Source of the DNA: Mesorhizobium sp.
GTDB lineage: Bacteria > Pseudomonadota > Alphaproteobacteria > Rhizobiales > Rhizobiaceae
Length of the DNA stretch: 64,000 nucleotides
Assembly: GCF_004962245.1 (NCBI RefSeq)
Contig: NZ_SUHQ01000019.1
Coordinates: 1 to 64,000 of the forward strand
Direction of reading: 5' to 3'
How positions within the stretch are numbered: the first letter of the stretch is position 1; every line of letters begins with the position of its first letter. Of this stretch, positions 52,175 to 61,649 are shown in pieces. A program made the translations under genes and the position numbers. The notes below the pieces were generated by a model. That model made no database searches. It was not told where the DNA came from and worked only from the letters and a program-made list of their open reading frames with translations.

Positions 52175-52522
52175 ATGACAATCGAACGCTTCGAGAATGG
52201 ACCACGCTTCTGCCGGGTGCTCAGCCACAATGGCATGGTCTATCTGGCCGGCATGACGGCCGACGATCTGTCGGGCGACACCACGCAGCAGACGCGCGAC
52301 GTACTCGCCAAGATCGACAGCTATCTGGCGAAGGCCGGCAGCGACAAGACCAGGATCCTGAGCGCCACGGTGTGGCTGCGCGACATTGCCGACTTCGACA
52401 AGATGAACGCCGCCTGGGATGCCTGGATCGACAAAAGCGCCATGCCGGTGCGGGCAACGGTCGAGGCCCGGCTCGCCGGCGACGGCTATCGCGTTGAGAT
52501 CATGGTGACCGCTGCGGCCTGA
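52175..52522 (+). CDS. RidA family (YjgF/YER057c/UK114) protein
   Basis: A 115-residue RidA-family protein. The conserved tail ATVEARLAGDGYRVEIMVTA carries the substrate-binding arginine region (MPVRATVEA). RidA proteins hydrolyse reactive enamine/imine intermediates, which an upstream DAO-type enzyme would release. AAGGA precedes the ATG at 52175; a GTG at 52157 is an alternative. It probably detoxifies the product of its neighbour. Confidence 0.92.
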   Translation: MTIERFENGPRFCRVLSHNGMVYLAGMTADDLSGDTTQQTRDVLAKIDSYLAKAGSDKTRILSATVWLRDIADFDKMNAAWDAWIDKSAMPVRATVEARLAGDGYRVEIMVTAAA

Positions 52523-52548
52523 AAACGGCCTATCAAGGAGACGACGCC

Positions 52549-53463
52549 ATGGCTCGAGACCTGACCATCGCGGTCTGCCAGACAGGCCCGATCCAAAAGA
52601 GCGCGCAACGCGCCGAGACGGTGGACCGGCTCATCGCGCTTCTGGAAAGAGCGGCCGCCGCCGGCGCTGAAATCGCGGTGTTCCCCGAACTGGCGCTTAC
52701 GACCTTCTTTCCGCGCTGGCGGATCGACGACGAGGCCGAGATCGAGGCGTTCTTCGAGAACGCCATGCCGGGCCCTGAGACGCAGCGCCTTTACCACGCC
52801 GCGGCGCGCCTCAAGATAGGCTTTGCGCTCGGATATGCCGAGCGGACGCGTGAAGACGGGGTAACGCGCCGCTTCAACACGATGGATCTGGTCGGGCAGG
52901 ACGGCACGCTTATCGGGCGCTACCGCAAGATCCATGTGCCCGGATCGAGCGAGCCGGAGCCGGGCACGACCGTGCACCTCGAACGCCGTTATTTCGAGCC
53001 CGGCAATCTCGGCTTTCCGGTCTTCGCCTATCGCGGCGTGCGCGTCGGCATGGCTATCTGCAACGACCGGCGCTGGCCGGAGACCTACCGCATGCTCTGT
53101 CTCAACGGCGCCGAGATTGTCCTTATCGGCTACAACACGCCGCTGCTGCTCGATGAGGCACCGGCGCTGGCGCATCTGCGCATGTTCCACAATCATCTGC
53201 CGATGCAGGCCGGTGCCTATCAGAACACGGTCTGGGTCGCGGCAGCGGCCAAGGCCGGCGTCGAGGACGGCCAGGCCTTGATCGGCGGCTCCTGCATCGT
53301 CGCACCGACCGGCGAAATCGCGGCGCAGGCGATGTCGCTCGACGATGAGGTGATCGTCCATCGCGCCGATCTCGACCTCATCGCCGTCTGCCGTAAGGTG
53401 AATTTCGATTTCGCAAGATATCGCCGGCCCGACCAATATCGGCTGATCGCGGATCAGGTTTGA
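52549..53463 (+). CDS. N-carbamoyl-D-amino-acid hydrolase-like nitrilase-superfamily enzyme
   Basis: A 304-residue carbon-nitrogen hydrolase. The catalytic triad is visible: E47 in FPELALTTFFPRW, K127 in YRKIHVPG and C171 in MAICNDRRWPE. FPELALTTFFPRW and the length of about 304 are typical of N-carbamoyl-D-amino acid amidohydrolase, which releases D-amino acid, CO2 and ammonia. With the DAO-like and RidA genes upstream, a route ureido compound to D-amino acid to oxo acid is suggested. Other amidase substrates remain possible. A GGAGACGACGCC sequence precedes the ATG. Confidence 0.88.
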   Translation: MARDLTIAVCQTGPIQKSAQRAETVDRLIALLERAAAAGAEIAVFPELALTTFFPRWRIDDEAEIEAFFENAMPGPETQRLYHAAARLKIGFALGYAERTREDGVTRRFNTMDLVGQDGTLIGRYRKIHVPGSSEPEPGTTVHLERRYFEPGNLGFPVFAYRGVRVGMAICNDRRWPETYRMLCLNGAEIVLIGYNTPLLLDEAPALAHLRMFHNHLPMQAGAYQNTVWVAAAAKAGVEDGQALIGGSCIVAPTGEIAAQAMSLDDEVIVHRADLDLIAVCRKVNFDFARYRRPDQYRLIADQV

Positions 53464-53483
53464 GATGACAGCCCTCGCTGGCC

Positions 53484-55301
53484 TCAGGAAACAGCAACGA
53501 GATGGCCGTTGCCAACATCCTTCAGGGCCAGTTTCGGCGGGTCTTCGCCGATATTTCGAGTCGGGCTCGGGATCTCCTGATCGAGACGCGCGAAACGCGG
53601 CCGCCGCTTTGCCGGATCGGGCACCGGCACGGCCTCGATCAAGCGCTTCGTGTAGGGGTGGCGCGGGTTCGAAAAGACCTGGTCGCGGGTGCCCATTTCG
53701 ACGATCTGGCCGAGATACATGACGGCGACACGATCGGAAATGTTCTCGACCACCGCCATGTCGTGCGAGATGAACAGATAGGCGATGCCGAACTCGCGCT
53801 GCAGTTCCTTCAACAGGTCGAGCACGCGGGCCTGCACCGACACGTCGAGCGCCGAAACGCTTTCGTCGGCGATGATGAGTTTGGGCCTGAGCGCCAGAGC
53901 GCGGGCGATGCAGATGCGCTGGCGCTGGCCGCCCGAGAATTCGTGCGGATAAAGCTCCATCTGGTCGGCCGACAGGCCGACGCGCTCGAACAGCGATGCC
54001 ACACGCTGGCTGCGCTCTTCCTTCGAGGCGATGCCGTGGATCAACAGCGGCTCGGCAACGAGGTCGCCGACGCGCATGCGCGGATCGAGCGAGGCATAGG
54101 GATCCTGGAAAATCATCTGAACGTCGCGGCGAACCGCCTTGCGCTGGTCACGGCCAAGGCCCGCCAGATTGCGTCCGCCGATCACGATATCGCCCTGGTA
54201 GGGCACAAGCCCGGCCAGCGCCTTGGCGGTGGTCGACTTGCCGCAGCCGGATTCGCCGACCAGCGCCAGCGTCTCGTGCGGCGCGATCGAAAAGCTGACG
54301 CCTTCGACGGCGTGGACACGGCGGTTCACCCTGCCGAAGAAGCCGCCATGCAGGTCGAAGCGGACATGCAGATCGTTGACGACAGCGACACTCCCGCGCA
54401 TTTCCGCTTCAACGGACTTCCGGCGGCCGACGCCGGTTCCGATGCGCGGTACGGCGGCGAGCAGTTCACGCGTGTAGTCGGCCTGCGGGCGGGCAAAAAT
54501 ATCGGCGGCTGTCCCCTCCTCGATCATGCGGCCGTGCCGCATGATGATGACGCGATCGGCCATTTCGGCGACCACGCCCATGTCGTGGGTGATGAGGATG
54601 ATGCTGGTGCCATGTTCGCGCTGCAGATCGCGCAGCAATTCCAGCACCTCGCCTTGCACGGTGACGTCGAGCGCCGTCGTCGGCTCGTCGGCGATCAGCA
54701 CATCCGGTTTCAGCGCCAGCGCCATGGCGATCATCACGCGTTGGCGCATGCCGCCCGACAGCTCGTGCGGATACTGCTTCAGCCGGCTTTCGGCTTCCGG
54801 GATGCGGACAGCCTTCAGCGCCTCGATGGCGTGCCGGCGCGCCTCGGCGCGGGAGAGATCGGTATGAGCCTCGATGGACTCGATCAGCTGCCGGCCGATC
54901 GACAGCACCGGATTGAGCGATGTCATCGGCTCCTGGAAGATCATCGCGATGCGGTCGCCGCGAATGTGGCGCATCCGGCGCTCATCGAGCGCCGCCAGAT
55001 CGATGTCGCCCCGATCCATATTACGAAGCCGGATCGTGCCGGAGTCTATCCGGGCGGCGGGCTGCGGCAGCAACTGCATGATCGCCAGCGCGGTCATCGA
55101 TTTGCCGGAACCGGATTCGCCGGCAATGCAAAGCGTCTCGCCGCGGGCAAGCGAGAGCGAAAGGTCTGACACCACCGGCCGCTCGCCGTCTTCGCCGCGC
55201 ACGCTGACGGTCAGGCCGGAGATCTCCAGCACCGGTCCGGCCGTGGTCGAAGCGGCCGGGGCAAAAACCCCGGGCCGCCTATTGCCTGCGCTTTTGCTCA
55301 T
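53484..55301 (-). CDS. Peptide-type ABC transporter ATPase, two fused nucleotide-binding domains
   Basis: A 605-residue fusion of DppD- and DppF-like ATPases. The first domain has GESGSGKSMTALAI, LSGGMRQRVMIA and ADEPTTALD; the second GESGCGKSTTAKAL, FSGGQRQRICIA and ADESVSALD. Each ends in the oligopeptide-transporter C-terminal extension. It powers the uptake system encoded by the upstream genes of this operon. Its start overlaps the formamidase stop. It is convergent with the carbamoyl-hydrolase gene, only 20 bases apart. Confidence 0.94.
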   Translation of the reverse strand: MSKSAGNRRPGVFAPAASTTAGPVLEISGLTVSVRGEDGERPVVSDLSLSLARGETLCIAGESGSGKSMTALAIMQLLPQPAARIDSGTIRLRNMDRGDIDLAALDERRMRHIRGDRIAMIFQEPMTSLNPVLSIGRQLIESIEAHTDLSRAEARRHAIEALKAVRIPEAESRLKQYPHELSGGMRQRVMIAMALALKPDVLIADEPTTALDVTVQGEVLELLRDLQREHGTSIILITHDMGVVAEMADRVIIMRHGRMIEEGTAADIFARPQADYTRELLAAVPRIGTGVGRRKSVEAEMRGSVAVVNDLHVRFDLHGGFFGRVNRRVHAVEGVSFSIAPHETLALVGESGCGKSTTAKALAGLVPYQGDIVIGGRNLAGLGRDQRKAVRRDVQMIFQDPYASLDPRMRVGDLVAEPLLIHGIASKEERSQRVASLFERVGLSADQMELYPHEFSGGQRQRICIARALALRPKLIIADESVSALDVSVQARVLDLLKELQREFGIAYLFISHDMAVVENISDRVAVMYLGQIVEMGTRDQVFSNPRHPYTKRLIEAVPVPDPAKRRPRFARLDQEIPSPTRNIGEDPPKLALKDVGNGHLVAVS

Positions 55302-56242
55302 TCGAAGACGCAGCGCGGGAAGTAGAACGACACCACCCAGTTCGGCATGTCGACGATCTCGCTGATCCGGAGATCACCACAGACCGAAACCAGCATGTAG
55401 GCCTCGACCGGATCCATTCCGTAGCGGCCGGCAAGCAAGTCGACCATCTGCGAGACCGCTTCCCTGGCGCCCGTCATCAGGTCCGGTCCGATGCCTGTCG
55501 TCACCTCATAGCCCTTGGCGTCGAGATGGCGCGTCACCGGCCCCGGCGTGGTGAAGCGCGGCGTCTTCAGCCGCGCACCCTTGACCAAGTCGAGCGTCAG
55601 CACGACGTCCATCGGGCTTTCGATCGCCGTGCCGCACACCTCGCCGTCGCCCTGCGCGGCATGCGTGTCGCCGACCGAAAACAGTGCACCGGCCACCTCG
55701 ACCGGCAGGTAGAGCGTGGTGCCCGCCGCGAGATCGCGTATGTCGAGATTGCCGCCGACGCGCCTTGGTGGCACGACCGAGTGGAGACCCATTTCAGCCG
55801 GCGCATTGCCGATGGTGCCGGCGAAGGGTTTCAGCGGCACGCGGGCTTGCCTGCCGAACAGCGCCGGCTCGAGCGAGGCGGCGTCGTATGTCCAGATGTT
55901 CAGCGCCGGTTCCGGGAAGTCGTCGGCAAGCAGGCCGAACCCCGGTATGTTCGCCGTCCAGCCGAAGCCGGACGGCTTGAACATCTCGATCGTCACCTTC
56001 AGCGCGTCGCCCGGCTCGGCACCCTCGACGAAGATCGGCCCGGTCACCGGGTTGATCCTGTTGAAATCGAGCTTGGCGATATCGGCAACGGTGCTGTCGG
56101 CCTGAAGCTGGCCACCGGACGAATCGAGGCACTGGAACTCGATCGTCGAACCGGGCGCCACCCGCTCGGCTGGGACAAAGGAATTGTCCCAGCCGAAATG
56201 GTGATGGCGACCGTGGATGGTGTAGTCGCAATTATTGCACAT
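55298..56242 (-). CDS. Acetamidase/formamidase family protein
   Basis: A 314-residue FmdA/AmdA-family amidase. It has the N-terminal HHHFGWDNSF metal/substrate region, FGLLADDFPEP, VPPRRVGGNLDIRDL and GDTHAAQGDGEVCGTAIE, all typical of the family. It hydrolyses a short amide to acid and ammonia. It sits between the solute-binding protein (10-base overlap) and the ATPase gene of an AmiC/AmiR-regulated operon, so the imported compound is probably an amide that this enzyme breaks down. Confidence 0.92.
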   Translation of the reverse strand: MCNNCDYTIHGRHHHFGWDNSFVPAERVAPGSTIEFQCLDSSGGQLQADSTVADIAKLDFNRINPVTGPIFVEGAEPGDALKVTIEMFKPSGFGWTANIPGFGLLADDFPEPALNIWTYDAASLEPALFGRQARVPLKPFAGTIGNAPAEMGLHSVVPPRRVGGNLDIRDLAAGTTLYLPVEVAGALFSVGDTHAAQGDGEVCGTAIESPMDVVLTLDLVKGARLKTPRFTTPGPVTRHLDAKGYEVTTGIGPDLMTGAREAVSQMVDLLAGRYGMDPVEAYMLVSVCGDLRISEIVDMPNWVVSFYFPRCVFE

Positions 56243-57875
56243 CGGTCACATACACATTGTCGTAGTTGATCGGGATATGGACGGGGTCGACGTAGAGATT
56301 GTCGGCACCGCCCATCCGGGCCGATTTCATGGTGAAGCGCTGCTCGTTGAAGACCGGCGCCCAGGGCGCGTCTTCCATGACCTTGCCGTAGATCGCGCTC
56401 CACATTTTGGCACGTCCGCCTGATTTGGCCGGATCGACGATCGAGTCGGCCTCCGCCGCCTTGGCGTCGAGGTCCTTGTTGCAGTACCACGACCAGTTCC
56501 AGCCGCCTGGAACCGCGCCGGCGCAGCCGAGGATCGGTCCGTAGAAATTGGACGGATCGGGGAAATCGGCGATCCAGGCCATGCCGCCGGACCAGATCAT
56601 CGGCGCGCCGGCCTTGTCGCCGCCGGCGGCGATGACGTTGGCCTGCGCGAGCGACTGGATGCTGGCCTTGATGCCGACCGCCGCCAGATCCTGCTGGATC
56701 GCCTGGGCGATACGCGGGTTGGGGTCGGTGTTCATGGCGAACAGCTGCGTGTCGAAACCATCGGGATGACCGGCCTCGGCAAGCAAAGCCTTGGCCTTGG
56801 CCACATCGTAGGGATAGCCCTTGAATTCCTTGTCGTAGCCGGGCATCGACGGCGGCAGCGGCTGGTTGGCCGGCACCGCACGGTTGTTGATCAGCTGGAC
56901 GATACGGTCCTTGTTGATCGCCATGTTGACCGCTTGCCGCACCTTCACATTGTCGAAGGGTGCCATGGTGGTGTTCATGGTGATGTAGCCGGTGTGCAAC
57001 TGGCCGCCCTCGACGACGCGGGCCTTCTGCTCGGGATCGGCCATCACCTCCTGGAATTTGGCCGGCGGAATGCCGTCGCCTGGAATGTCGATCTCGCCTT
57101 TCTGCAGGCGCAGCAGCGCGACGATCGGCTCCTGGCCGATCTCGAAGCTGATCTTGTCGAGATGCGGCAGTCCCTTGTGCCAGTAATCCGGGTTGCGCTC
57201 AAAGACGACGCGCTGACCGAGTGTCCATTCGGCGAGCTTGAAAGCCCCGGTGCCGACCGGATGCTTACCGAAGTCCGCGCCGTATTTCTCGACCTCCTCC
57301 TTCGGCACGACATGCGAGAAGTTGATGGCCATGACATGCAAGAAGGTGGCGTCGGGCCGGGTCAGTTCGAACTTGATCGTGTAGGGATCGACGACGGTGA
57401 CGCCCGCCGGGCCTTCCGCCTTGCCGGCAGCGACGTCGTCATAGCCCTTGATCGAACCGAAGAAGCCGGAGCCCGGGCTCTGTGTCTTTGGATTGGTGAC
57501 GCGGTCGAGCGAATATTTGACGTCGTCGGCGGTCATCTCGCGGCCATTGTGGAACTTCACGCCGTGGCGCAGCTTGAAGGTGAAGGTCTTGCCGTCGGGG
57601 GCGATCTCATAGCTCTCGGCGAGGTCTGGCCGGAGGTTGGTGGTGCCCGGCTCGTAGTCCATCAGGCCGTCGAACAGGCTCTTGATCATCGACCAGTTCT
57701 GCCAGTCATAGCCGATGGCTGGATCGAGCGTGGCGACGTCGTCCTTGTAGGTGATGGTGATCGCACCGCCCTGCTTGGCGTTCGGATCGACGGCGTCCTC
57801 GGTGCGGGCGCTTGTCATGCCGAGCATCAGCGCGAGCGCCGACACGGCCACGGTGGAGGTCAAGAATTTCTTCAT
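56232..57875 (-). CDS. Peptide-type ABC transporter substrate-binding protein
   Basis: A 547-residue family-5 (DppA/OppA type) periplasmic binding protein. A signal peptide (AVSALALMLGMTSA) is followed by VATLDPAIGYDWQNW and the family segment MTADDVKYSLDR near residue 120. The ATG at 57875 is backed by AAGGGAAC. It captures the substrate for the two permeases encoded just upstream. Large family-5 proteins also bind amides, opines and other non-peptides, so the ligand is open. Confidence 0.93.
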   Translation of the reverse strand: MKKFLTSTVAVSALALMLGMTSARTEDAVDPNAKQGGAITITYKDDVATLDPAIGYDWQNWSMIKSLFDGLMDYEPGTTNLRPDLAESYEIAPDGKTFTFKLRHGVKFHNGREMTADDVKYSLDRVTNPKTQSPGSGFFGSIKGYDDVAAGKAEGPAGVTVVDPYTIKFELTRPDATFLHVMAINFSHVVPKEEVEKYGADFGKHPVGTGAFKLAEWTLGQRVVFERNPDYWHKGLPHLDKISFEIGQEPIVALLRLQKGEIDIPGDGIPPAKFQEVMADPEQKARVVEGGQLHTGYITMNTTMAPFDNVKVRQAVNMAINKDRIVQLINNRAVPANQPLPPSMPGYDKEFKGYPYDVAKAKALLAEAGHPDGFDTQLFAMNTDPNPRIAQAIQQDLAAVGIKASIQSLAQANVIAAGGDKAGAPMIWSGGMAWIADFPDPSNFYGPILGCAGAVPGGWNWSWYCNKDLDAKAAEADSIVDPAKSGGRAKMWSAIYGKVMEDAPWAPVFNEQRFTMKSARMGGADNLYVDPVHIPINYDNVYVTDVQ

Positions 57876-57919
57876 CTCATGTTCCCTTCTCTGGTTGTTA
57901 TCGGTCTCTTTTTTGGTTT

Positions 57920-58840
57920 TCATCTGAGCTTGATGCGCGGGTCGATGAACGGTGCGACGGTGTCGGCCAGGAGATTGCCGAGTACGATGGCGAAGGCCGA
58001 AACCAGGGTGACGCCCATGATGATTGGAATGTCGACGCGCTGGATGGCCTGCCAGGCAAGCTGGCCGATGCCGGGCCAGCCGAACACGCTTTCGACCACC
58101 ACGATGCCGCCCATGAAGATGCCGATGTCGATGCCGATCATGGCGATGACCGGCAGGATGGCGTTGGGCAGTGCGTGGCGGAAAATGATGGCGCCGCGCG
58201 CAAGGCCCTTGGCGCGGGCGGTCCGCATATAGTCCTGGCGCAGCACGTCGATCATCGACGAGCGCATCATGCGGGCGTACCAGCCGGCGCCAAGGATCCC
58301 CATGGTCAGCGAGGGCAGCACCAGATGGCGCCAGCTGCCGTAGCCGCCGATCGGAAACCAGCCGAGCCGCACGGCGAATACATAAAGGAGCAGCAGGCCG
58401 ACGACGAATTGCGGCGCCGAGACGCCGACAAAGGACGCGACCATCAGTGCCTGGTCGGTGGCGGTGCCGCGCCTGACGGCGGCAAGCAGGCCCATCGTCA
58501 GGCCGATCGCCAACTCGCAAAGGATGGCGCCGACCATCAAAAGCAGGCTTGCCGGCAGCCGCGAGACGATGAGCTCCGTGACTTCGGAACGCTGGATGTA
58601 GGAGCGTCCGAGATCGCCGCTGAGCAGGCTCACCAGATAGTGCCAGTACTGGATGACGAAGGGCTGATCGAGGCCGAGCTGGCGGCGGATGCTCTCGACC
58701 GTCTCGGGCGTGGCGCTGCGGCCAGCGATCTGGCGGACGGGATCGGCGGGCAAAAGATAAAGCAGCGCAAAGGTGATCAGCGAGACGCCGAGCAGGATGA
58801 GCACGGACTGGATGACCCGGCGGCCGAGATAGGCGATCAT
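57920..58840 (-). CDS. ABC transporter permease (DppB type)
   Basis: A 306-residue inner-membrane permease with six helices. The N terminus IAYLGRRVIQSVLILLGVSL and the EAA loop MRTARAKGLARGAIIFRHALPNA are characteristic of DppB. The ATG at 58840 overlaps the stop of the DppC-type gene. It forms half of the channel. Confidence 0.93.
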   Translation of the reverse strand: MIAYLGRRVIQSVLILLGVSLITFALLYLLPADPVRQIAGRSATPETVESIRRQLGLDQPFVIQYWHYLVSLLSGDLGRSYIQRSEVTELIVSRLPASLLLMVGAILCELAIGLTMGLLAAVRRGTATDQALMVASFVGVSAPQFVVGLLLLYVFAVRLGWFPIGGYGSWRHLVLPSLTMGILGAGWYARMMRSSMIDVLRQDYMRTARAKGLARGAIIFRHALPNAILPVIAMIGIDIGIFMGGIVVVESVFGWPGIGQLAWQAIQRVDIPIIMGVTLVSAFAIVLGNLLADTVAPFIDPRIKLR

Positions 58841-59745
58841 GCCCGGCCCCTTTGCGTCGGATCGAGGATGTCGCGCAGCGCATCGCCGACGAGGTTGAAG
58901 GCCAGCGCCAGCGCTAGGATCGCAGCGCCCGGAAAGAACACCAGCCAGGGCGCCGCCTGGAAATAGGTCTGGTTCTCGAAAATGATGTTGCCCCAGGATG
59001 CGGTCGGCGGCTGCACGCCGATGCCGAGATAGCTGAGCGTCGCTTCCAAAAGCACGGTGGTCGAGATGCCGAGCGTGCCCCAGACGATGATTGTCGGCAG
59101 CAGATGCGGCAGGATATGGCGAAACAGGATGCGTGGCGCGCTTGCGCCGATGGTGCGCTCGGCGTCGATAAACTCGCGCTCGGCGAGCGAACTGGTCTCG
59201 GTATAGATGACCCGCGCGGTCTGTACCCAGTTCACCAGTGCGATCACCATGGCAACGATCCACAGGCTTGGCTGGAGCACCGCCGCCAGGCAGATGGCGA
59301 GCAGCAGCGCCGGAAAGGCCATCATCAGATCGGTGAAGCGCATGAGCGCGCCGCCGATCCAGCCGCGGAAATAACCCGCGGTGACGCCGACCAGCGTGCC
59401 GATCAGAAGCGCCACGCCGTTTGCGACGATGCCGATGATCAGCGAGGTGCGCGCGCCGAAAAGGATGCGGGTCAAGAGATCGCGGCCGAGCAGGTCCGTG
59501 CCCAGCCAGAAGCTGGCATTCGGCGGCAAGGGCGCGCCTTCAAGCGTCAGCCCGTCGAACATCTGCTCGTTCGGATCGTAGCCCGTCAACCACGGCGCCA
59601 GGATCGCGCCGGCCACTACGACGGCAACGATCACCAGGCCGATCAATGCCAGGGGACGCTTGACCAGACGCCGCCAGACGCCGGCGCGTGGCTTGATTGG
59701 CATGCGCCCTGCTGCCGGAAGGTCAGGCGCGATGGGATTGGTCAT
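58837..59745 (-). CDS. ABC transporter permease (DppC type)
   Basis: A 302-residue permease with a cytoplasmic N terminus, a first helix near 30-52, and the DppC-type GTDLLGRDLLTRILFGART segment; the EAA loop includes DAERTIGASAPRILFRHILP. It pairs with the DppB-type subunit. Its start lies inside the end of the ANTAR-regulator gene (23-base overlap), so regulators and transporter share one transcript. Confidence 0.93.
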   Translation of the reverse strand: MTNPIAPDLPAAGRMPIKPRAGVWRRLVKRPLALIGLVIVAVVVAGAILAPWLTGYDPNEQMFDGLTLEGAPLPPNASFWLGTDLLGRDLLTRILFGARTSLIIGIVANGVALLIGTLVGVTAGYFRGWIGGALMRFTDLMMAFPALLLAICLAAVLQPSLWIVAMVIALVNWVQTARVIYTETSSLAEREFIDAERTIGASAPRILFRHILPHLLPTIIVWGTLGISTTVLLEATLSYLGIGVQPPTASWGNIIFENQTYFQAAPWLVFFPGAAILALALAFNLVGDALRDILDPTQRGRA

Positions 59746-60325
59746 CGCCGCCTTCTTCTTCCGTCATCGCCACGATCCGGCGCGCGGCCTCCTCGACGCT
59801 GATCTGCCAGTTCATCGCCAGCGACCGAAGCTGCGCATAGGCGCGGCCGTCCCCGGCGCTTTTCGACAAGGCCTCGACCGCGCGCACGATGGTCTGGCGT
59901 TCCGCGACCCGCAGCCGAAGCGAGGCGATCTCGCTGGCCAAAAGCTTGCGCGCCTCGAAACTCTGCCGCGCGATCAACAGGGCGCTATAGACGCCGGCGT
60001 TGCCGACCGGCTTCAGCAGCTGGGCGTCGGCCTTGTGCGACAGCGCCCACTCGATGCGGCCTGGCGCTTCGGAGCCGATCAGCGCCACCAGCGGCATCGG
60101 CGCCTCGCCCGGCGTCCACGGGAATTGTTCGTCGAAGCCGAGATCGGCGTCGAAGAAGACGAAATCCGCCGCCAGCGCCTCGGCCGGCAGCTCCGGCCAG
60201 CAGCCGACCGTCTCGAGGCCGATGGCCGACAATTGCCGTGTGATCGTCTGCACCGTCGGATGCGGACGATGCAGGACAAAGGCCCTGGCGCCGCCGAGAT
60301 TCGGGATGCGCGGGACCTTGCTCAC
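59723..60325 (-). CDS. amiR: ANTAR-domain antiterminator, AmiR-like
   Basis: A 200-residue protein: a degenerate receiver-like domain (about 1-125, without a clear phosphoacceptor set) followed by an ANTAR RNA-binding domain (about 130-190: RVAERQTIVRAVEALSKSAG, then AYAQLRSLAMNWQISVEEAA). AmiR of Pseudomonas prevents transcription termination in the amidase leader and is held inactive by AmiC. Here it follows the AmiC-like gene with an overlap and precedes the transporter. Its RNA target is not certain. Confidence 0.87.
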   Translation of the reverse strand: MSKVPRIPNLGGARAFVLHRPHPTVQTITRQLSAIGLETVGCWPELPAEALAADFVFFDADLGFDEQFPWTPGEAPMPLVALIGSEAPGRIEWALSHKADAQLLKPVGNAGVYSALLIARQSFEARKLLASEIASLRLRVAERQTIVRAVEALSKSAGDGRAYAQLRSLAMNWQISVEEAARRIVAMTEEEGGDDQSHRA

Positions 60326-61449
60326 GACACCACCCTCAGGCGCGGGCGGCCGAACGTCTCGGTCCGGTCATACCGGGACAGATAGGGATCGGGCGCGACA
60401 CCCTTGGTTACCGTGACGGTCCTGAACGCGGTGCCCTCGATGCGCCCGATCTGCACCGGCAAGGTGGCGTGCTGGGTTTGCGGATCGATTGAGATGTCGC
60501 CCAGCGGGGTTCGAAATGACGTTCCGAAAAAGGCCTGAGGAAGGTCCGGCCATTGTGCGCCGGGATTGCGGGCGAGGATTTCGGCAAGCGTCCGCACCGA
60601 GGCATAGGCCGCCGCCTCGAAGGACGAGGCAGGCATGATGGAAGGCACCGAATCGCCCTGGCGATGGGCCGCCGAGATATCGTGGAAGTACGGCCCGACG
60701 GAAAGGTGACCGTTGCCCGCCTCGTTGAGCGCCGGCAACTCGCATTCGGTGAGATTGCAGGACAGGATCGGGCAGCGCTCCGGCCTGAAATGCGGGTCGC
60801 GTTCGGCAAGTTCGGCATAGGCCGCGATGAAGGCATAGGACGAGGAGCCTATCAGGTTGTTCAGGACGAACTCCGGCCGGGTCGCCTGGATCTCGGCGAT
60901 CAGCCTGGAGACATCGACCTCGCCGAGCGGCAGATAGCGCTCGCCCAAAACCTTGCCGCCGGCGTCGGCGATCAGGTCGCGGGCGACACGGTTGGTCTCC
61001 CAGCCCCAGATGTAGTTCGAGCCGAGCAGGAAGCCGTTGGCGCCGAAGCGCGGCACGACATAGGCCAGCAGCGGGACGAGATGCTGGTTCGGGCAAGCGT
61101 GCATGTAGACGACATGCTCGTTCGCTTCGAAGCCCTCATAGGGACAGGCGTACCAGAGCGTGCCGCCGGCGCGCTCGAGAATCGGAATGACCTCCTTGCG
61201 GCTCCACGACGTGATGCAGCCGATGATGTGGCGCGCGCCGCTGTTGGCGAGAATGTCGGCGCAGCCCGTCGCGTAGCCGTCGATGTTGCCTTGCGGGTCG
61301 CGCTCCACCGGAACGAATTCGATCGGGATGGCAGGATCGGCGTTGACATCGGCGATGGCCGTCATCGCACCCGAACGGCAGGATTCGGACAGCAGGCGGT
61401 AGTTGCCCGATCGCGAGTAAAGGATGCCGATTTCGATACGCCGTCCCAA
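60322..61449 (-). CDS. amiC: AmiC-like periplasmic-binding-fold amide sensor
   Basis: About 375 residues of a type I periplasmic-binding fold closely like AmiC: IEIGILYSRSGNYRLLSES at the start, RHIIGCITSWSRKEVIPILE, then ACPYEGFEANEHVVY and GSNYIWGWETNRVARDL. AmiC binds short amides and releases AmiR when loaded. There is no signal peptide, as expected of a cytoplasmic sensor. The start is uncertain: TTG 61449 with GGGGATT upstream matches the family N terminus, while the open frame reaches 61512. It heads a seven-gene operon. Confidence 0.85.
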   Translation of the reverse strand: MGRRIEIGILYSRSGNYRLLSESCRSGAMTAIADVNADPAIPIEFVPVERDPQGNIDGYATGCADILANSGARHIIGCITSWSRKEVIPILERAGGTLWYACPYEGFEANEHVVYMHACPNQHLVPLLAYVVPRFGANGFLLGSNYIWGWETNRVARDLIADAGGKVLGERYLPLGEVDVSRLIAEIQATRPEFVLNNLIGSSSYAFIAAYAELAERDPHFRPERCPILSCNLTECELPALNEAGNGHLSVGPYFHDISAAHRQGDSVPSIMPASSFEAAAYASVRTLAEILARNPGAQWPDLPQAFFGTSFRTPLGDISIDPQTQHATLPVQIGRIEGTAFRTVTVTKGVAPDPYLSRYDRTETFGRPRLRVVS

Positions 61450-61649
61450 GCAAATCCCCAAAATAACAATGCCCCGCAGCCGCCGCCGCGGAAGGCGAGG
61501 CATACGAGGCATTTTTGCCGCCCGGCGGTCGGAGCCGGTATTTTCCCCATTAGCGTATTCGGTACGGCGAGTCAGTCAAGCGGGAAAGTGAGGGCCGGGA
61601 AAGTGACCGCGTTGCGTCCGACGACAGGTTGAGCCGCGAACGTGTCCGA

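Noticed and set aside
61450..61640. ANTAR-type two-hairpin antiterminator target in the amiC leader
   Set aside because: GC-rich stems exist (for example CCGCGG/CTGCGG with loop CGGCGG near 61480), but the loop lacks the A1/G4 pattern expected for ANTAR targets, so I do not call it.
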